From the NCBI GenBank assembly GCA_029204225.1, contig CM055104.1, forward strand, positions 47,438,451 to 47,502,450: a stretch of 64,000 nucleotides of DNA, read 5' to 3'. The DNA comes from Diphasiastrum complanatum. Taxonomy: Eukaryota > Streptophyta > Lycopodiopsida > Lycopodiales > Lycopodiaceae. Under the pieces are notes generated by a model, which was not told where the DNA came from, searched no databases, and worked only from the letters and a program-made list of their open reading frames with translations. The position numbers and the translations under genes were made by a program. This document shows positions 10,597-22,654 of this stretch, piece after piece (within the stretch, counting starts at the first letter, position 1; each line of letters opens with the position of its first letter).

Positions 10597-10914
10597 TCAT
10601 TTCTTCCCACAAAAGAAACACTTGAGCTTTCCCTTGTTCTTCACCTTGCCTTTGGAAGTAGATCCTCCATTCTTAATCTCGACCTCCTTGCCTTGATTCT
10701 TCTTGAATGGATGTTGCTTCTTCTTGCCTTTAGTTGTAAAGTTTGCTTTCTCCTCTCCTCCATTAAGTGACATGCCATCCATTCTTGTCTTGAAGTGTAG
10801 AAGCCTACTCTCCTCGGCCACAAGAACATTGTGCAACTTTTCAATGGATGGAAGAGTGTCTTGAATTGCAAATGATTGGACTAAGTTGGTGAACTCGTCA
10901 CCTAGATTATTCAA
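10597..10914 (-). pseudogene. J gag fragment
   Basis: Copia Gag C-terminal half: LVQSFAIQDTLPSIEKL and VLVAEESRLLHF, a Lys-rich linker, and the first part of a CCHC knuckle (CFFCGKK), then a stop. The N-terminal half, between 10915 and about 11250, is recognisable only in broken pieces. Confidence 0.7.
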
Positions 10915-11249
10915 GATGATTTGTACTAGCTTTTGATCTTGGATCTTCTCTCCTATTGCACTTAACTCCTTATCATGAGGCTTCTTGAAGTATTATTGGA
11001 TTCATAGATGCTCTTTAATGAATCCTAAGCCTCTTTGGATGAGGAACAAGAAGACACCTCTTTCAAGAGGTCATTGCATACAATCATCTTATGCAATGTA
11101 GAGCTAATCTTGCTCTCTTCTTGTATTTGGTTTGTTATTGGGGAGCTTGAGGCTCTTCCTCAACTTCTAGAACTATGTCAAAGAGATCATGGATCACTAG
11201 GAGTGATTCCATTCTCACTTTTCAAATGGAATAATTTGTGGAAGTGAGT

Positions 11250-11866
11250 CTTTCACTTGATTCCAACAAATATCCACCCATGTATGGCATTGTAGAATGA
11301 ATGCTCTTCTTAAAATCACAAAGATTTCAGAATTTTAAAAAATCTATGAAGGCCTAAAGCTTACAAAAATGCCTATAGGGTTGTCTCTATCAAACTAGCA
11401 CACAAGCTTGAATGATACACAAAGATCTTGCCAAAAATTCCTAGCTTTCACTCTCACAAAAAAAAATTTGCTTTACACTTTTCTTAGAGATTTCACTTCA
11501 ACTAAGGATCTGAACAAATTAGCCTCTAAGATTTGATCTTAGATTCTAAAAAGAAATGCTTCAATGATCCAAACCTCTATTTGGTCATAGGCATTAGCTA
11601 GATTGAATCTAGATCAATACTATGCTTCAAAAGCACAAAAAAAATGAACTAGTATTCTGATTTTGGGACCAACAACACAAAGTAACTTGAAATGAAAGTT
11701 GCTATACGGTTTCACACATGTGAAACCGTACATACACAGCCTCCAAGTTGTTTTGATCCAAATGAATTCAAGCTATCACTCTAGATGAACTCGCCCTCAC
11801 TAGTATTGGCCAAAAACAAATTTTGCCAATGATCTTTACAAGATTTATGATTCAAATGATCACTCT
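11250..11866 (-). other. J leader, non-coding
   Basis: Between the gag remnant and the primer site. No coding frame seen. It contains a palindrome variant (TTTCACACATGTGAAA near 11711). Confidence 0.5.
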
Positions 11867-11874
11867 ATTACTTA

Positions 11875-11886
11875 GCTCTAATACCA
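11875..11886 (-). other. Primer binding site of J
   Basis: The minus strand reads TGGTATTAGAGC directly next to the right LTR. This is the Met-tRNAi primer site with one change (C to T). Confidence 0.8.
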
Positions 11887-12701
11887 TGATAAATTTTCAG
11901 ATTTTAGGACAATAATGATTGTACTTTACAATCATAGAGAGTTATTGGTTGCTTAATCAATGGATCTATCAAGTTCTACACATTAGATCGATCTTGATCT
12001 AGATTCACTACACTTGGATTTAAGCAAGAGCAATGGATCAACACATCATTTTTTCGTGAGAGCGGCTTCACACGTGTGGAGTACTGTCCACTGTACGGCC
12101 TGCACCTGAAACAACAATTACAATAATCCTAGATAGCAATCATTGATAGAAATCACAAGACAAATGACTAGAAACCTCACAAAAGTCTCGTCAATTTTCT
12201 TAGCAAAATGATGATCCTTTTATGGATTGAGTACATCCACGAGTCTGGTACAGTCCAGCAGGTCTTCACACGTGTGAAGAGTGCCACATCACTCAGATCT
12301 ATCCATTTGATCCATCCTTGATCCTTATCAACCTTCTAGAATATGGCTAAAATCCAAAAAGCTAGTCTCCTAGAATATAGGAATATTCTCTGCTTTTATC
12401 TTCTAGTACTCTATACACACGTGTGAACATCTAATTGCCATGTGGGAGCATTTACTTATGCACATGCAAGGAAAAGATAATTTCTAGGTGACTAGTCAAC
12501 TTGACTAAAAACAAGTCATATCATGTTCACACTAACTAGATTGATACAAAATCAATTTAGATATTCACAAGTATGAAAAGTACATCCTTTCACATGTGGG
12601 AACAGGCTCCACACGTGTGAAATCAGATCATCAACATTATTCTAATGTTTGATCAATATTTACAATAACCAATGTCAAGTGAGAAGTGATAATTTTCAAT
12701 A
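11887..12701 (-). repeat. LTR of J (right, 5' LTR)
   Basis: 815 bp, with the same ends as the left LTR apart from a terminal mutation. It includes the perfect palindrome TTCACACGTGTGAA at 12265-12278. Confidence 0.85.
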
Positions 12702-12706
12702 GTAAC

Positions 12707-13618
12707 TGTGGTCCAATCACAATTGTTTGTTCTGCTCGATGGGAATTTGAACATCACAAAAATTTGGCCGGAAATGTTAAATACAATTTTCGTCCGTCAA
12801 CCACTGTTACAGTTCGTCACAGATGGACACCATTCATTGGGACACATAAGCGTTGAAAGCGTGCGAATTCAAAAACAACATCTTGACAAAGGGCCCATTT
12901 TGAGTTTTAATATCCCCTAATGAAAGCACTCTGCTCCTCCTGCCAATTTGATGGAACCAGAATCGTACAGAAGTGCCGAGCAATGGAACTATGGTAATGA
13001 GCAAGAAAGTAGATCTTCAGGTGGATCTTCTAAACAATATGCTATTTATGCTACTGCGCAACAACAAGCATCTAGAAACTGGACCAGAGCACTGCTTGGA
13101 TGCTTTGCCTATGGAGAAAATCATAGAGTTGCAGAATGTCCAAATAAAAAAAAATTTGTACCATTTTGTCGTGACTGTGGTTATGGGCATTGCTATAAAG
13201 ACTGTCCAGAAAGACTGAAGCCACCACCAGCTACAACACCTGTGAATTTGATAACAATCAAGCAAAGACCAGTAGCTCAGAATAAACCAAGTGTACCCTT
13301 GATGGTGGTCACCAGAGCACAGAAGCAGAAAGAACCAGTAGCGGATCCAGTACCTATTGATTCTATACCATTGAACGATATACAGCAACATCTGGAGTCT
13401 ATCCCAATCTTTATGTAGAAAAACGACGATATCAGGATATGAGGCAGTGGATTAAACATCTGCAAGAAGAAGAGGAACTGGAAGCTGCTAAAGTAACGGC
13501 CGAAGTACGTTCTTTACCATTGCAGCCACCAAGAAACTCACATACATATATGAATGATCAGTTGCATAATTATGAAGAACACTTCAAGATGACTGAACCG
13601 GAAGCGCCACAAATATAA
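12707..13618 (+). pseudogene. Gypsy F: gag remnant
   Basis: The open stretch 12948-13418 carries two Cys/His clusters: CFAYGENHRVAEC, and CRDCGYGHCYKDCP. These match the paired knuckles of the K and N elements (CGYGHCYKNCP). The frame closes at 13418 and the rest to 13618 is broken. Gag forms the particle and binds element RNA. The beginning of gag is not recognised. Element J inserted at 12702-12706. Confidence 0.65.
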
Positions 13619-13696
13619 CTACTCATGTTTGTCTAGCAAGATCAATATTTCATTGGGAGAGTTCCTGAAGTTGGTACTAAAAGCAAAAGAGTCTTA

Positions 13697-15397
13697 GTGC
13701 AAAAGTTAGCTCAAGTAGAACCAAGAGTCCATCAGGAGTCACTTTTTTGTGCCGGATTTGAAGAATCTACTGAAGTACTCCATGTCGGAGCCGCTTGGGA
13801 ACGTGAACAAAAGAATATCACTCTGCCGATACAACATAGACAATTTCCTAAGGAAGCAGCCGTGATAGATGGCGGTTCAAGAGTTAACTTGATTTCTACA
13901 AGGCTATGTGCAAAATGGGGCCTTACAAAGATCAAGTCTGTGACTTTTGCCATTAAGCTAGCTGATCAAACGACAATTTGTCCGCAAGGAATGGTTGAAG
14001 ATATACCTGTTAGAATTGCGGGAGTACAGTCTGTCATTACTTTCGTAGTAATGGACTTACCAGAAGCATTAAATGTCTATCGGGTCCTATTGGGACGTCC
14101 ATGGTTACGAGTTGTACAAGTAATTTATAATTGGGGTACTGAAAAACTCACTTTTAAAAATCGTGAACGTGCAGTCAAAGTTGATCCTGCAACTTGGACT
14201 ATTAAACCAGTGGTTCAAAAAGAGGATGATGATTCATCAACGATGGATCATACTTGTGACCATTCAGAGAAAAATTTGGGAGTTCATTACGATTCTCAAA
14301 TGGATACTGTCATCTGGAATGAAGCTCTTGCAACGATTGATTGTACAACAGGATATATGTGTCAACAAGATAATCAATCAGATTTGAGTGAGATTTCATT
14401 ATTAGATCAAACTTTGGATACACCGATTACGTTTTCATTGAATGTGCTGATTGTAGCTTGGATATCAACAAAACCTATACCATATCCGACTAAAGATGAT
14501 ATCATACCTATGAGTCATGCCTTGACTTATCTTACGGATGAGCAGATTCTCAATCATATGGATCCGACCAGATTTGGAGTGCGTAATGTTCCTGATGAAC
14601 CAACAATAAAACTAGCCAAAGCAGTTATATTGAAGAAAGATATGATCACAGGACCAATGACGAAGAAACAAGCCAAGCAACATTATAATACGGTCCTGAA
14701 ATGGGAAAATCCCCCTCAAAAGATTGATTCAAAGAATGTGCCACCCTTACTAGATAAAGGCAAAGAGAAAGTCAAGGATGATTCTACGAGTCAAAATTCT
14801 AGCAAGACATCATCGTCTCGGAAGTCATCACCTCCACAATCAATTCCTACTAAGAAGGCTAAGCGAAGATCCAAGACAAGTCCTTTCGAAAAGGAACAAG
14901 CAGATGTAGTCCAACATGATATGCCCGAACATTTTGAACGTTATACACTGGATGATGTGGTTATCATGTTATCTATAGCACATTGTGAACCTAAAGAACA
15001 CGAGCCAGACTCAAAAGATGTTTACGATGGTCTAGCTAGGACACAACCAATGAATCTTGCTGAACCAGGACAACCGGAAAAGATTGTGCAAGTTGGATCA
15101 CAACTTAATCTTGAACAGTATCAAGCACTCCGCATGTTACTTATTAAGTATCAAGATTGCTTTGCATGGACTTATCAAGATCTAAAGGGTATTCCGACGT
15201 CAGTTATTGAACACACCATAGCTTTAGTACCTGATGCAATTCCAAAGGTTACAAAGTTCTATCGTTATAATCCTAATGTTGTGGATCTGATAAAGAAGAA
15301 CTTTAGAGATTGCTTGACGTCGATTTCATTTATGAGATCGAGCATACCAAATAGATCTCACCGATTGTCATTGTTCCTAAGAATAATGGAAAATTGA
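13697..15397 (+). pseudogene. Gypsy F: protease, linker and start of RT
   Basis: A 566-residue open frame. Around residue 55 it has VIDGGSRVNLIS, the retropepsin active-site position, with DGG instead of the usual D-T/S-G-A. It is followed by VYRVLLGRPWLR, the conserved C-terminal protease block. A long Ser/Lys-rich linker follows (about residues 350-410). The last part has DCFAWTYQDLKGIP and AIPKVTKFYRYNPN, the start of RT. A frameshift near 15300-15310 ends the frame. K and N have the same block order. Confidence 0.8.
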
Positions 15398-15975
15398 GAA
15401 TTTGTGTGAATCTCAAGGCTTTGAACAAAGTGATGCGGAAGGATCACTTTTTGTTACCTTTTACTGAAAGCATTTTAAATCGCCTTGCTGGAGCGGAAGC
15501 TTAGAGTTTTTTGGATGGATTTAGTGGTTACAACTAGGTCAAGATTGCACCTGTAGATCACCACAAAATAGTTTTTGGAACAGAATGGGGCACCTATGCT
15601 TACAAAGTAATGTCGTTTGGACTCTGTAATGCACCAAGTTCGTTCCAAAGAGTAATGCAATTTGCTTTTGAAATTTACTTGGATGACCTTGGAGTCCATA
15701 GCACAGATGCAGACCACCTGGATCGATTAGAGAAAGTATTTGAACGATGTCGCAAGTATCAAAATTCTCTAAATCTAGAAAAGTGTCAGATCTGGATATC
15801 CCACAGAGTTGTGCTTGGACATGTGATATCGAGACATGGCATTGCCATAGAAAATACTAAAATCAAGGTTATTGTGGAATTGCCACTGCCAACAACAATT
15901 CGTGGAGTTTATGTGTTTATGAATCATGTGAACTACTATCAAATTTTTATTATTTTCTTTGCATATTTTGCATGA
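15398..15975 (+). pseudogene. Gypsy F: reverse transcriptase, broken
   Basis: RT palm blocks in several frames: RICVNLKALNKV near 15400, FLDGFSGYN near 15510 (with an in-frame TAG after it), FGLCNAPSSFQRVMQ at 15613, YLDDLGVHS near 15680 (catalytic YLDD), and GHVISRHGIA near 15820. A short deletion just before YLDD removes residues present in K (between the QRVMQ block and the catalytic loop). RT copies element RNA into DNA; this copy is dead. Confidence 0.8.
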
Positions 15976-16680
15976 CCTATAAACAAACTGACTATTCTTC
16001 CTATTTGGATAGTAGAGGCGTTAGAAGCCTTTGAAAAATTCAAAAAAGCATTAACTTCAGCACCAACACGGTTCTCCAGATTGGACGATTGAGTTTCATG
16101 TTCACACAGATGTCTCAAAATATGCCATTGGATCAGTTTTGATGCAACCATGTAATTATAAGAAATATTATCCTATACAATTTGAAAGAAGACAACTTAC
16201 AGATCCGGAGAAGAATTATTCAACAACAGAATGTGAAGCGTTAGCCATGATTTTTTCTGTTCAAAAATTTTGTCACTACCTCATGGAAATGCACTTTGCA
16301 TTTTATACGGATCATCAGCCGTTACTTTACTTGGTAAACAAGACATGCTATACTGGACGTATTGCAAGATGGTTATTATTATTGACTGAATTTGACTTTC
16401 GAATTGTGGTTTGAAAGGGGAAGCAACATTATATAGCCGATCACGTTTCACGAATCGAATCTGCTTCAGTTAATACTGAAGTGGATGATGAATTACCAGA
16501 TGCTGCATTGTTCTATGTAGAAGCAGTATTTGAGTGGGCAGTGGATATTGTTGAGTACCTGATGCTAGGACAACCAAATGACTCTTTGACAAAAGTACAG
16601 AAGAGACAATTGATTCATAAGGCTCAACCTTATCAATTGATTGCAGGACAATTGTATCATCGTGGATCAAACAATATTCT
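15976..16680 (+). pseudogene. Gypsy F: RNase H and start of integrase linker
   Basis: Blocks CEALAMIFSVQKFCHYL, FAFYTDHQPLLYLVNK and GRIARWLLLLTEFDF are gypsy RNase H. A stop at 16414 lies before KGKQHYIADHVSRI. The frame then runs to QLYHRGSNNI near 16680, where similarity stops and element G begins in the opposite orientation. Confidence 0.75.
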
Positions 16681-18338
16681 ATCACTGATCTGATTAAGGG
16701 CATCTGCAACTTGATTAGAGCTGTCTCTTATGTAACAAATTTCATGATTGACTTTTTGCATCAATTCAGCCCATCGAGCTTTTCTCTCCCGAAGTTCATG
16801 TTGATTACAAAAATACTTAAGAGGCTAGTGATCCGTATACACTACAAACTTACTACCATACAAGTAGTGTCTCCAGGCTTTAAGTGCATGGATTACAACA
16901 AACAATTCATTTTTCTGCATAGTATAACGCAACTGAGGACCAGTGAATTTTTTGCTTTCAAACGCTAGTGGCTGTCTATCCATTTGTAATATAACTACTC
17001 CAACTGCAACATTACTTGCATCCGTTCTCACGATGTAAGGTAAATCTGGATTTGCAATTTGTAACAAAGGAGCCGAACCAATCATTGTTATAAGTTTCTC
17101 AAAACATTGATTCAATTCTTCATTCCAAACAATAGGCTTGGGCTAGATTGATTCCTCATTTTCTTTTTATTAACAATTCCTTTTGTCAGATTATTAAGCG
17201 GTGTTGCTAACTTAGCATGATCCTCAATAAATCTCTTGAAGAAAAGTATAAAACCTGAAAAAGACTTTACTTGCCTCACAGTTTCCAGAATTGGCCACTC
17301 AATCACAATCTTGATTTTATCCTCGTCAATCTTGATCTCATTTATTGTGATCTTATGACCGAGATAAAGCAACTCTTGCTTAAAGAATTCACACTTGGAT
17401 TCTTTAGCGTAGAGTAACTCCCAACGGAGTTTCATCAAGATGATTTTTAAGTGTTCTACATGTTCCACCAAGGATTTACTGTAAACGAGAATGTCGTCTA
17501 AGAATACAACCACAAACTTCCCCAAATATGGACGAAATAAATCGTTCATCATTTGCTGGGATGTTGTTGGAGCATTCGTTAATCCAAATGGCAACACTAA
17601 AAATTCATAATGACCAAATCTAGAACGAAATTCTGTCTTTTGGACATCTTCCGACTTAATTCTTATTTGATGGTACCCTATCCTGAGATCTATCTTGGTG
17701 AAATACCGTGCTCCACCCAAGTGATCTACAAGGTCATCCATCCTGGGTAATGGATATTTATTCTTTATAGTCACTTTATTAAGCCCCTTGTAATCCACAC
17801 ACATCCGAAAACCTCCATCTTTCTTCGCTTTAAGAAGAACATGAGCGCCCCATGGTGATTTACTAGGTTGTATATGTCTCATCCTCAGATAGTTTTCTAT
17901 TTGATTTAAAATCTCTGTCTCCTCTTTCTGAGAGAACATAATAGGCTGTCTAGAGACAGGTTGACTTCCTAGAATTAACTCAATCGTGTGGTCTATTGGC
18001 CTAGATGGTGGTAAACCATGAGGTAATTCAAATGAAAAAACATCCCTAAATTCATTTATGATCTGTTCTTTCACTGCTTATTCATGATCTAAATGGAATT
18101 GTTGAGAATTCAAAACCATTTAGATTCATTTCATAAACATCCACAATTGGAATAGCATAAATTAAAAAAAATTCATACTCAGAATAATCCAATGTTTCCA
18201 TTTTATTAACTGTAGAAATCTGATCCAACGGACGTACAAAATTACTGCCAAATAATGTAACTACCTTATCAACTTCGTTGAAAGTGAGAACGTGCTTCTC
18301 AAAATCAACCCATTCGTAACCTAAGATTAAATCTGTTA
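16676..18338 (-). pseudogene. Gypsy G: RT-RNase H fragment of a second lineage
   Basis: Minus-strand Pol of a lineage unlike F, K and N. The 17112-18074 frame has SPWGAHVLLKAKKDGGFRMC, YFTKIDLRIGYHQIRI, FGLTNAPTTSQQMMN and VVVFLDDILVYSKS (catalytic FLDD). The 16825-17115 frame has IVRTDASNVAVGVVILQMD and FVVYTDH (RNase H). Further minus-strand sequence to about 16676 reads ARWAELMQ, IRDSSNQVADAL. Upstream (18070-18338) it reads ILGYEWVDFEKHVLTF, the end of a protease. Frameshifts near 17115 and 18075. There is no gag, integrase or LTR, so both ends are truncated. Chromovirus-like in style, but the lineage was not determined. Confidence 0.8.
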
Positions 18339-18452
18339 TCCACTACTCCGTCCATCACCATCGCATCCTCCATCACTCCTGCCACCACCGTTGCTTCCAT
18401 TCTATTCAATCCTTCTGATTCTCAATTGTCTCCCGACACTCTGGCGTGTGGG
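18339..18452 (+). repeat. Direct copy of part of the coiled-coil ORF
   Basis: Nearly identical to about 24738-24853 in the same orientation (both run from TTATCCACTACTCCGTCCAT to GACACTCTGGCGTG). It joins directly to inverted sequence of the same ORF at about 18453. Confidence 0.75.
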
Positions 18453-20290
18453 CTCCTCGCAGCCAATCTTGGTCGACCCATGTTTGGAATCTGCGTGTCC
18501 ATGGATCGTCCTGAAGCGTAGCTCGGTAATACACACAAGCTATTGGCAGCTAATCTTCGACTTTGTCTGAAGGTAGCGCCTTATTAACGTCAAAGAATAT
18601 GGATGGAAAAAATTGTCCCATTTAGTTTCGATCTCCATCAGATGTTCTAAGTCCCGGGCGTAAGTGGCTGCCGTGCGGACTGTTGGATCAGAGCAATTAA
18701 TATATTGGTTGGCGAATGCGGTGAGAGCCCTTCTGGCATCTACATCCGTAGTCCACCCATATTCTGATGGTATTACTGGCAAATTAAAATTTTGAAGTGT
18801 GATCTTGTCTAGAGGGGTGCCGCATTCCGCCCATTTGGATCTTCGTGTACATGGCAGGAAGTGCGAGTTCACCCGTAATTATCGTGGGCTCGTCACGTAG
18901 GCCCTGATGGTCGCAGGGTCTCTTTCGAACAACTGCTGATGCCACTATGGTTGTGGTTGGAGGGCAAGTAATGCTTGTAGTTCTTTGTCTGTGATTGTTT
19001 GAGCAGAAAACGATATCTGTCAGCCGTCTCTTGATGACTCGTGGGGATACTTTGATAGGAATTCATTGATTTTCTCCTCCACGAACTTGGGTCATCGAAA
19101 GGCCCGACTGGCAAATATCGTGCGCAAACCTCTGGATGATGTGGTTTGGCTTTGGCTGGTATCTGTGCCTTGGCCCTGGTCTTGCGTCTCAGTAGCCGTA
19201 TCTGTTTCCCCTTGATCTTGGCCTTCAGACCCTTGATCTTGGTTATGATGGCTCTGGTCTTGGCTCTGGTCTTGGCTTGTGCTGGCCTATGCAACGTCAA
19301 AAATAGGTGGCGGTGGAATTACCATGGGGGTTGGCTAAGCCTTCGTTTACATGTATTTTTGGCAAGCCTTGAGGGCTTGCTTAGCCTGGGCGAGCTCGTG
19401 AGTTGCACTTGTCCGATATTTGTTGAACTCTGCCTGGTAGCTGTTTAAGGTTTGGCTATAAACTTGCACCTGATGCCGAAGAAGATTCATTTTTGATTGA
19501 GAAAGCGACCTTGAGTCCGATGCGAGTTGAGTTAACCAGACGAGCTTTTTCTCTTGTAGTGCTTTGACCTCCGTCCCCAGGCACATATTCTCTACTTACA
19601 AAAGGGTAAGTTGTGTCTGGATGGGAGCAAGTTGTTGGGATGCTTCAGATTGAAGCTCCTGCACCTTTGTGGAGGCCTCTGTCAATGCTTTGGAGAGGCT
19701 TTGGATATATTTGTTGAGGCCCTCCTCCTTCTACTGCAGCTTGGCAATCTTCTGGTGCCCTGCTTGTTCATGTTGTTGAGCCAAAATCAGCTCTTGCTGC
19801 AGCTTGGTGAGGTCTGCTCGAAGCCATGTGTTACTCGTTGCCAGGTGTAGTACCCTGCTTTCCAGAATGGCTTTGGTCGCTACCTCATCCAGGATGTATT
19901 TTCCCAGAGTCTGGTACACTGTCGTTAGGCCTGTGAGAGCAGCCGGTACACTGGCACTAGTAGGGGCTTGTGTTGTATCGGCCCCGACGACTTGTGGAGT
20001 ACCTTCATCATTATCTTCTATCAGGTTCTCATTGTACCTAATGCCATCTAGGGCGGTAGGATCAGCCCGATCTGGTGATGATATGAAAATTGTTTGGACA
20101 AATGCGTCATCAGGCAGCGATTGGCTGTCCTCGACAACCTTTGTTGGCGAAGCGGATGGGGTTTGAGAAGCAACTGTGGAAACATGGGTGAAAACGGTTT
20201 GTCCAAACGAGAGGATGGGAGGAACAGTGGGGAACTACAGGGTGGTGTGGAGTATGGAAGGAGGTGAGGATGGAGCAGAAAGTGTCTAGC
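18453..20290 (-). pseudogene. Inverted copy of the H-family coiled-coil ORF
   Basis: Minus-strand copy of about 24890-26725, most of the env-position ORF of element H. Recognisable minus-strand frames: 18540-18872 (RRSKWAECGTPLDKITLQNF, as at 26325), 19347-19586 (QSKMNLLRHQVQVYSQTLN), 19731-19919 (VLHLATSNTWLRADLTKLQQ) and 20048-20329 (in an alternative frame). It is broken by several frameshifts and stops. Both junctions fall inside sequence of the same family: direct ORF sequence on the left and the H 5' LTR on the right. This suggests an inversion within, or recombination between, family members. Confidence 0.75.
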
Positions 20291-20715
20291 ATGGGAGTGG
20301 GCCTTTCCCATTTTATAAAAAAGCACCATTTGTACACTATTTTCATGCTTAATGAGAAGGAGGAAACTCTATCACTTTTTGGAGAGAAGCATCCTCATTT
20401 GCTGTTCACTACTTGCTAATGCTATTGATTGTGTTTTCCATTACTTTCTATTTTCATGCCTATTGTTTGCCATAGTGAATTTTTTCCATTAGCAAGCATA
20501 AGGAGCATTTGATCTAACTTCCACCCTCACTCTCTCTATTTCTCTGTTTCTCTGTTTCTCTCTTCTCTTCTCTACCTCTTCTTTTCTACCCCACCCAAAT
20601 CATGATGAAAGTTAGTGCAGAGGAGTAGAGTTAAAGGAGAGTAGTGTTAGTGGTGAAGAGAGTTAGCTTGTTGACAAATGGGAGGGCTATACTACGCAAG
20701 ATCTACCACACTACA
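20291..20715 (+). repeat. H element 5' LTR, truncated
   Basis: Matches the 3' part of the complete LTR at 26882-27678, from the GGGCCTTTCCCATTTTATAA region to the terminal CTACA. The first half is missing and replaced by the inverted segment. It contains TTTTATAAAAAAG (TATA-like, about 20310) and CT-rich stretches. Confidence 0.8.
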
Positions 20716-20716
20716 G

Positions 20717-20734
20717 TGGAGCCGTTGCCGGGGA
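20717..20734 (+). other. Primer binding site, tRNA-Asp type (H)
   Basis: TGGAGCCGTTGCCGGGGA, one change from TGGCGCCGTTGCCGGGGA, the complement of the plant tRNA-Asp 3' end. One base separates it from the LTR. Known mainly from the Athila/Tat side of plant Ty3/gypsy elements. Confidence 0.75.
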
Positions 20735-21890
20735 TAGGTTTCTACTAACTAATTTAGCTACATTTTAGCTATTTTCTTGCTTTTTAGAGCAGTTTTAGGT
20801 AGATTTTTGGGAGTTTAGAGTTAGTTTTCTGTATTTTTTTGTGTTTGGATTGTTCAAAGCTAGCGAAGGAGGTGTGAAAGGGTAGAGGAGGTCCTGAACA
20901 GTCTCTAAGGGCTTGAAACCCAAACCAACCAACCAAAAATTCCAAAAAACACACCAATCTGCATTTTGGAGGGAAAAGAGCTTAAAATCTCATTAGATTT
21001 TTATATCTCCAGAATCAGTGAGAATTAACCCTTGCATGACTGGCAGCAGCTCCAGGGTACTGTCCCAGACCTGCATAGAAGCTTGTGAGAGTTATTCCAA
21101 GCAGATTGTAAAAATCGGAGAAAAACCATAAAAATTTCAAAAAACCCTTGAAAAAATTCAAAAAAATTGAAATCTTCATAAGAACTCTCGCAGATTCTCT
21201 GAAGTTCCATCTCAGTGAGACCAAGACACAAAGAAGCTTGCGAGAGTTAGTTTGATATCTAAGTGCCTGTGCGAGAGTTCCCAATGAAAAAAAGGATGGG
21301 AAAGTACCAATGAACCTCGCAGACAGGAAAATTTTCAATTCCAGTGGTCAAGAACTCTTGCAGAGGATTCTGAAGTTCCATCTCAGTGAGACAGGGACAC
21401 ATAAGAGCTTGCAAGAGTTAGTTTGATTCCAGTGATCAGAAAATTGGGTTTAAGTGCTAAAAAATCACTAAGAAGTGAAGATCCAGCAAATTCTTTTAGT
21501 AAGAACTCTCGCAGACCCTCTCAATCAATTTAGAATATTCATTTCCATTAGTGATGAAGCCTGCGAGGGTTAGTTCTGAGATTTGGTGAAGATCAAGTCA
21601 AAAAATTGGTTTTGAACCCTCACAGACAGTGAAATTTTCACTTCTTGCGAGAGTTAACTCTCGTAGAGAATTCTATAGTGAAATCTGACTCAGATCCAAC
21701 TACTATGAGCCTTGCGAGAGTTACTTCCTAGATCTGAGAGGTATTATGTTTTTTATCTGCAAAAACAACTAAATAACCCTCGCACAACCAACCCTCGCAC
21801 AAGAGAACCCTCGCAGACCAGATCATGGAAAGATCTGCATCAGATCCAGCTACTGTTAAAATCTCAGGTCAATTGGTGCAAGACGTAAAA
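20735..21890 (+). repeat. H leader with CTCGCA motif array
   Basis: Untranslated leader. From about 21183 to 21815 it holds at least thirteen copies of a 10-bp motif, AAC(C/T)CTCGCA, in both orientations. Examples are 21183-21192, 21505-21514, 21790-21799 and 21806-21815 forward, and 21239-21248, 21270-21279, 21563-21572 and 21713-21722 reverse. At 21646-21665 two copies abut to form a 20-bp near-perfect palindrome. A ~167-bp stretch is also repeated in tandem (21183 and about 21350 onward, sharing GAAGTTCCATCTCAGTGAGA). Confidence 0.8.
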
Positions 21891-22654
21891 CATTGTCAAG
21901 GATAAACCACCGCAAAAGGCCTAAAATTCATCTCCGACCGAGTTCCTTTATGAAAACATCATTGTGAGATTCAGATGCCCGATAGAGCTAGTGAACGATC
22001 GCGGAAGCCATTTCATCAATGAGACCATCAAGGTCTTGTTGGAGGAATTCTTTGTGATCCATAGAACTAGTACACTTTATTATCCTCGTGGTAATGGGCA
22101 AGCTGAATCATCCAATAAGATCCTATGTAGTGTGCTCACGAAAACAGTTGAAGCTAGCAGATCAGATTGGGAACATAAGTTGCATGCTGCACTGTGGGCA
22201 TTCAGAACAACATATAAATGAACCACTGATCAAACACCCTTCCAATTGGTATATGGTCAAGATGTTGTGATGCTAGTAGAGTTTTTAGCTCATTCATTAA
22301 GGATTGCCACCACGCAATGTCTTCGTGAGTCCAAATCTCTACAGTTACGCCACGAAGCTCTGCATAAACTCTGTGAAACACATTTACTTAGTTGTGCATG
22401 CACTGACAGCTAAAAAGAAAAGATGCAAAGCATGGCATGATTGCAGGTTACAAAAGAAGGATCTTCGCTCTGGAGATCTGGTCCTGATGTATAAAACCAA
22501 GGCGATCAAAGGGAAATTAAAATTCACAAGTGAAGGTCCTTATCGGATCAAGAAAACTCTTAATCATGGAGCCATGAATTTAGAAAAGCTAGATGGGACA
22601 CCATTCGACACACCCATCAACGGTAGCCAGCTGCACAAGTACTGGCCACCATAG
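21891..22654 (+). pseudogene. Gypsy integrase, C-terminal part (H)
   Basis: The 21964-22221 frame has RCPIELVNDRGSHFINETI (second catalytic Asp in NDRG), then YYPRGNGQAESSNKIL (catalytic Glu in AES) and WALWAFRTT-like residues ending at a stop (22219). The 22304-22654 frame continues with LQKKDLRSGDLVLMYKTKAIKGKLKF, GPYRIKKTLNHGAMNLEKL and ends SQLHKYWPP, typical of a gypsy integrase tail. The zinc region and first catalytic Asp are absent. Since leader lies before it and the env-position ORF after it, a deletion removed gag, protease, RT, RNase H and half of integrase. Confidence 0.8.

Larger units (their letters stand above)
8561..12701 (-). mobile_element. Copia element J, internally deleted (4141 bp)
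   Basis: A complete insertion with two LTRs, a PBS and a perfect 5-bp target duplication GTAAC (8556-8560 and 12702-12706). Orientation is minus: the primer site is beside the right LTR and the RNase H end beside the left LTR. The interior is only about 2.5 kb and lacks most of integrase and all RT catalytic blocks. It carries remnants of gag, protease, the integrase zinc region and RNase H. The right LTR is 31 bp shorter than the left and ends CAATA instead of CAACA, so the copy is old. It could move only with proteins supplied by another element. Its coding blocks resemble remnant M. Confidence 0.9.
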
